Source: Bin5 sp965200685 (GTDB lineage: Bacteria > Chloroflexota > Anaerolineae > Caldilineales > Caldilineaceae). Taken from it: a stretch of 64,000 bases of DNA. The stretch is taken from assembly GCA_965200685.1 (NCBI GenBank), contig OZ241379.1, positions 3,286,001-3,350,000 of the forward strand, read 5' to 3'. The position numbers were made by a program, and so were the translations under genes. This document shows positions 62,501 through 64,000 of the stretch, piece after piece; position 1 is the first letter of the stretch; every line of letters starts with the position of its first letter. The notes beneath the pieces were generated by a model, which did not search any database, was not told the origin of the DNA, and saw only the letters and a program-made list of their open reading frames with translations.

Positions 62501-64000
62501 GGTTCAATGTCTGCAGATTGGCGAGGTTGCCCAGTTCCTGCGGGATCTCGCCCGACAGGGTGTTGCTGATGGACAAGGTCTGCACAGACGTATACGGCAT
62601 TGTGCCGAGAGAGATGCCTTGCCATGCAGTTATTGGCTCCGTTGTATCCCAGTTCAGTGAGGCGGTCCCTTGTAGGGTATTCTTGGCGTCTAGGAGCACG
62701 TTGCAATCATTGACCAGGCCGGAGTGTGCGCGTCCGCTGGCGTATACTAAGGGTTCGGTATTGTCTACGGACCGCACCGTTTGGCTGCCAGCACAACATC
62801 CCCTCCATCCTGACGGTATACGCATTTTATCCTCAACAGTGATCGTACTCCACAATGATGGAGGGATACATCCGCTTATGGCGTTATTGCCAGAGATAGT
62901 GAACTCTTCTAAATTGGTGAGTACGTTCAATGAGGTCGTGATCTGCCCCCGCAGTTGGTTGTTGTGGAGGCGTAAATACCGCAGAGTTGTGCTGAGGTTG
63001 GCGAGGGAAGCAGGGATCGTGTCCGTCAGCCTGTTGTTGCTGAGGTCCAACCTCGTCAGCATAGAGAGTTGGTCCAGTTCTGACGGGATAGTGCCCGTCA
63101 GGGTGTTGCTGTAGAGGTTCAATGTCTGCAGATTGGCGAGGTTGCCCAGTTCCTGCGGGATCTCCCCCGTCAGGGTGTTGCTGTAGAGGTTCAATGTCTG
63201 CAGATTGGCGAGGTTGCCCAGTTCTGACGGGATCTCCCCCGTCAAGGTGTTGCTGTAGAGGTTCAATGTCTGCAGATTGGCGAGGTTGCCCAGTTCTGAC
63301 GGGATATCCCCCGTCAAGGTGTTGCTGTAGAGGTTCAATGTCTGCAGATTGGCGAGGTTGCCCAGTTCTGACGGGATATCCCCCGTCAAGGTGTTGCTGT
63401 AGAGGTTCAATGTCTGCAGATTGGCGAGGTTGCCCAGTTCTGACGGGATATCCCCCGTCAAGGTGTTGCTGTAGAGGTTCAATGTCTGCAGATTGGCGAG
63501 GTTGCCCAGTTGCGATGGGATGCTGCCCGTCAGTTGGTTGCTGTAGAGGTTCAATGTCTGCAGAGTTGTGGTAATGTCGCCCAGTTCCTGCGGGATCTCC
63601 CCCGTCAGGGTGTTGCTGTAGAGGTTCAATATCTGCAGCTTGGCGAGGTTGCCCAGTTCCTGCGGGATCTCCCCCGTCAGTTGGTTGTCGTTGAGGTGCA
63701 ACCGCTGCAGATTGGTGAGGGTGCCCAACGCAGCAGGGATCTCCCCCGTCAGGTGGTTGCTCAAGATGCCCAATTCCAGCAGATTGGCGAGGTTGCCCAG
63801 TTCCTGCGGGATCTCCCCCGTCAGGTTGTTGGTGCCGAGGAACAATATCTGCAGATTGGCGAGGTTGCCCAGTTCCTGCGGGATCTCCCCCGTCAGTTGG
63901 TTGTCGTTGAAGGACAATAGCTGCAGATTGGCGAGGTTGCCTAGGGCAGCAGGGATCTTCCCCGTCAGGTAGTTGCTGGGGCCCCACAACGTCTGCAGAT
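59538..64000 (-). CDS. Giant plant-type LRR protein, N-terminus beyond the window
   Basis: At least 1486 residues; the frame is open to the window edge, where it is already inside an LRR run (LQTLWGPSNYLTGKIP). Many 24-residue repeats (LANLQTLNLYSNTLTG[DE]IP) are followed by near-identical 205-residue cassettes, each with ISGCIPPSLW, SGWRGCCAGSQ, a cap with DCNVLLDAKNTLQG and LNWDTTEPITAWQGI. Then come a 14-glycine linker, a last cassette, a Thr/Pro linker and the tail DLFLPLVRK. The last 350 or so residues are almost the same as in the neighbour at 54878. Probably surface-bound or secreted. Confidence 0.93.
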   Translation of the reverse strand, partial: LQTLWGPSNYLTGKIPAALGNLANLQLLSFNDNQLTGEIPQELGNLANLQILFLGTNNLTGEIPQELGNLANLLELGILSNHLTGEIPAALGTLTNLQRLHLNDNQLTGEIPQELGNLAKLQILNLYSNTLTGEIPQELGDITTTLQTLNLYSNQLTGSIPSQLGNLANLQTLNLYSNTLTGDIPSELGNLANLQTLNLYSNTLTGDIPSELGNLANLQTLNLYSNTLTGDIPSELGNLANLQTLNLYSNTLTGEIPSELGNLANLQTLNLYSNTLTGEIPQELGNLANLQTLNLYSNTLTGTIPSELDQLSMLTRLDLSNNRLTDTIPASLANLSTTLRYLRLHNNQLRGQITTSLNVLTNLEEFTISGNNAISGCIPPSLWSTITVEDKMRIPSGWRGCCAGSQTVRSVDNTEPLVYASGRAHSGLVNDCNVLLDAKNTLQGTASLNWDTTEPITAWQGISLGTMPYTSVQTLSISNTLSGEIPQELGNLANLQTLNLYSNTLTGTIPSELDQLSMLTRLDLSNNRLTDTIPASLANLSTTLRYLRLHNNQLRGQITTSLNVLTNLEEFTISGNNAISGCIPPSLWSTITVEDKRRIPSGWRGCCAGSQTVRSVDNTEPLVYASGRAHSGLVNDCNVLLDAKNTLQGTASLNWDTTEPITAWQGIALGTMPYTSVQTLSISNTLTGEIPQELGNLANLQTLNLYSNTLTGTIPSELDQLSMLTRLDLSNNRLTDTIPASLANLSTTLRYLRLHNNQLRGQITTSLNVLTNLEEFTISGNNAISGCIPPSLWSTITVEDKRRIPSGWRGCCAGSQTVRSVDNTEPLVYASGRAHSGLVNDCNVLLDAKNTLQGTASLNWDTTEPITAWQGIALGTMPYTSVQTLSISNTLTGEIPQELGNLANLQTLNLYSNTLTGTIPSELDQLSMLTRLDLSNNRLTDTIPASLANLSTTLRYLRLHNNQLRGQITTSLNTLTALREFTISGNDDISGCIPPSLWSMITVEDKMRIPSGWRGCCAGSQAVRAVDSNEPLVYASGRAHSGLVNDCNVLLDAKNTLQGTASLNWDTTEPITAWQGIALGTMPYTSVQTLSISNTLSGEIPSQLGNLAQLRALELYSNTLTGKIPTELGSLSALTKLQLHSNSLTGPIPSELGDLASLEWLYLNNNRLTGPIPSELGDLTSLTHLYLKQKAGQPNQLSGCIPNDLDPDSRSFTGGTDLSDLGLAPCPTPAIPQQPSPSGGGGGGGGGGGGGSTQRPTCTNGTVVPNPSANADLVRDCVQLLTIKPTLEGSISTSRRLNWSENSSIDTWEGVTSSGAPQRVVRLELDISGKTLAGSIPSTLSRLTGLQTLDISNNEFSGRIPVGLRALAALQVLDFSNNRLSGSMPTDLGSIATLQTLHLANNSLTGSIPTTLVDLSDLRSLSLAGNRFSGCIPNALARVAQNDLSAIELSFCDPVTPTATPTTTPTATATPLAPVGQDLFLPLVRK
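60246..60287 (-). repeat. GGN microsatellite encoding 14 glycines
   Basis: Linker between the last two LRR cassettes. Six codons shorter than the homologous tract at 55586-55645. Confidence 0.9.
61288..63132 (-). repeat. 615-bp tandem repeat, three near-identical copies
   Basis: Units start at 61288, 61903 and 62518 (exact period 615 bp, 205 codons). Differences are few point changes, such as TCCCCC against TCGCCC. A more diverged unit lies before 61288 (about 60673-61287). Each unit encodes the end of one LRR cassette plus the cap and start of the next. Confidence 0.92.
63103..63534 (-). repeat. 72-bp tandem LRR units, six near-identical copies
   Basis: Copies at 63103, 63175, 63247, 63319, 63391 and 63463, each encoding one 24-residue LRR. 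Further, more diverged 72-bp units continue to the window end. Confidence 0.9.

Noticed and set aside
63103..64000. Regular short repeats that might be a CRISPR array
   Set aside because: The 72-bp periodic units are coding LRRs, with no unique spacers and no cas genes.

Overview
The window is a gene-dense bacterial chromosome segment. The gene set suggests a Chloroflexota member of the Anaerolineae/Caldilineae type, possibly host-associated, for example with a sponge. The reasons are a LysK-type M20 hydrolase, a PAC2-family protein, a bacterial RIO kinase, several phytanoyl-CoA dioxygenase-like (PhyH) oxygenases, Tat-lipoprotein sugar-binding proteins, secreted proteins with Thr/Pro linkers, and very large plant-type leucine-rich-repeat (LRR) proteins. 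This placement is inferred from protein families; no rRNA or tRNA gene was seen.

Layout. 1-6.8 kb (+): the tail of a family 2 glycosyltransferase, then a promoter and a housekeeping run (small unknown protein, polA, argS, serA). 6.9-22.7 kb: mixed genes, namely an SH3 lipoprotein, LysK-like hydrolase, PAC2 protein, two methyltransferases, a PyrK-like protein, a DUF58/transglutaminase pair, RIO kinase, cupin, SDR, an orphan solute-binding lipoprotein and a homocysteine-methyltransferase-family protein. This part also holds a very small transcription unit (17.5-17.8 kb), a frameshifted small gene (9.9-10.1 kb) and a decayed M20 peptidase tail (21.8 kb).

22.8-32.3 kb (-): two giant secreted LRR proteins of about 2178 and 920 residues. 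The first ends in cohesin-dockerin-cohesin domains and has duplicated promoters. 32.4-36.3 kb (+): MFS transporter, a split UxaA/SuyAB-type dehydratase or lyase, and a DUF368 polyprenyl-phosphate transporter. 47.6-36.3 kb (-): a closely spaced run of eight genes consisting of an ABC sugar-type importer without its ATPase, three PhyH oxygenases (one fused to HEAT repeats), a double FG-GAP/ASPIC-UnbV lipoprotein and an MFS transporter. 47.9-54 kb: an orphan degenerate-site ABC exporter half and a fourth PhyH (+), facing a second ABC importer (-).

54.9-64 kb (-): two more giant LRR proteins that are tandem duplicates and share C-termini and terminator hairpins. The last runs off the window. They carry a 20-base G tract, poly-Gly microsatellites, 615-bp tandem repeats and 72-bp repeats. 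All four LRR proteins end in a similar short hydrophobic-basic tail. The two themes most worth attention are this repeat-driven LRR surface-protein locus and the PhyH/importer operon.
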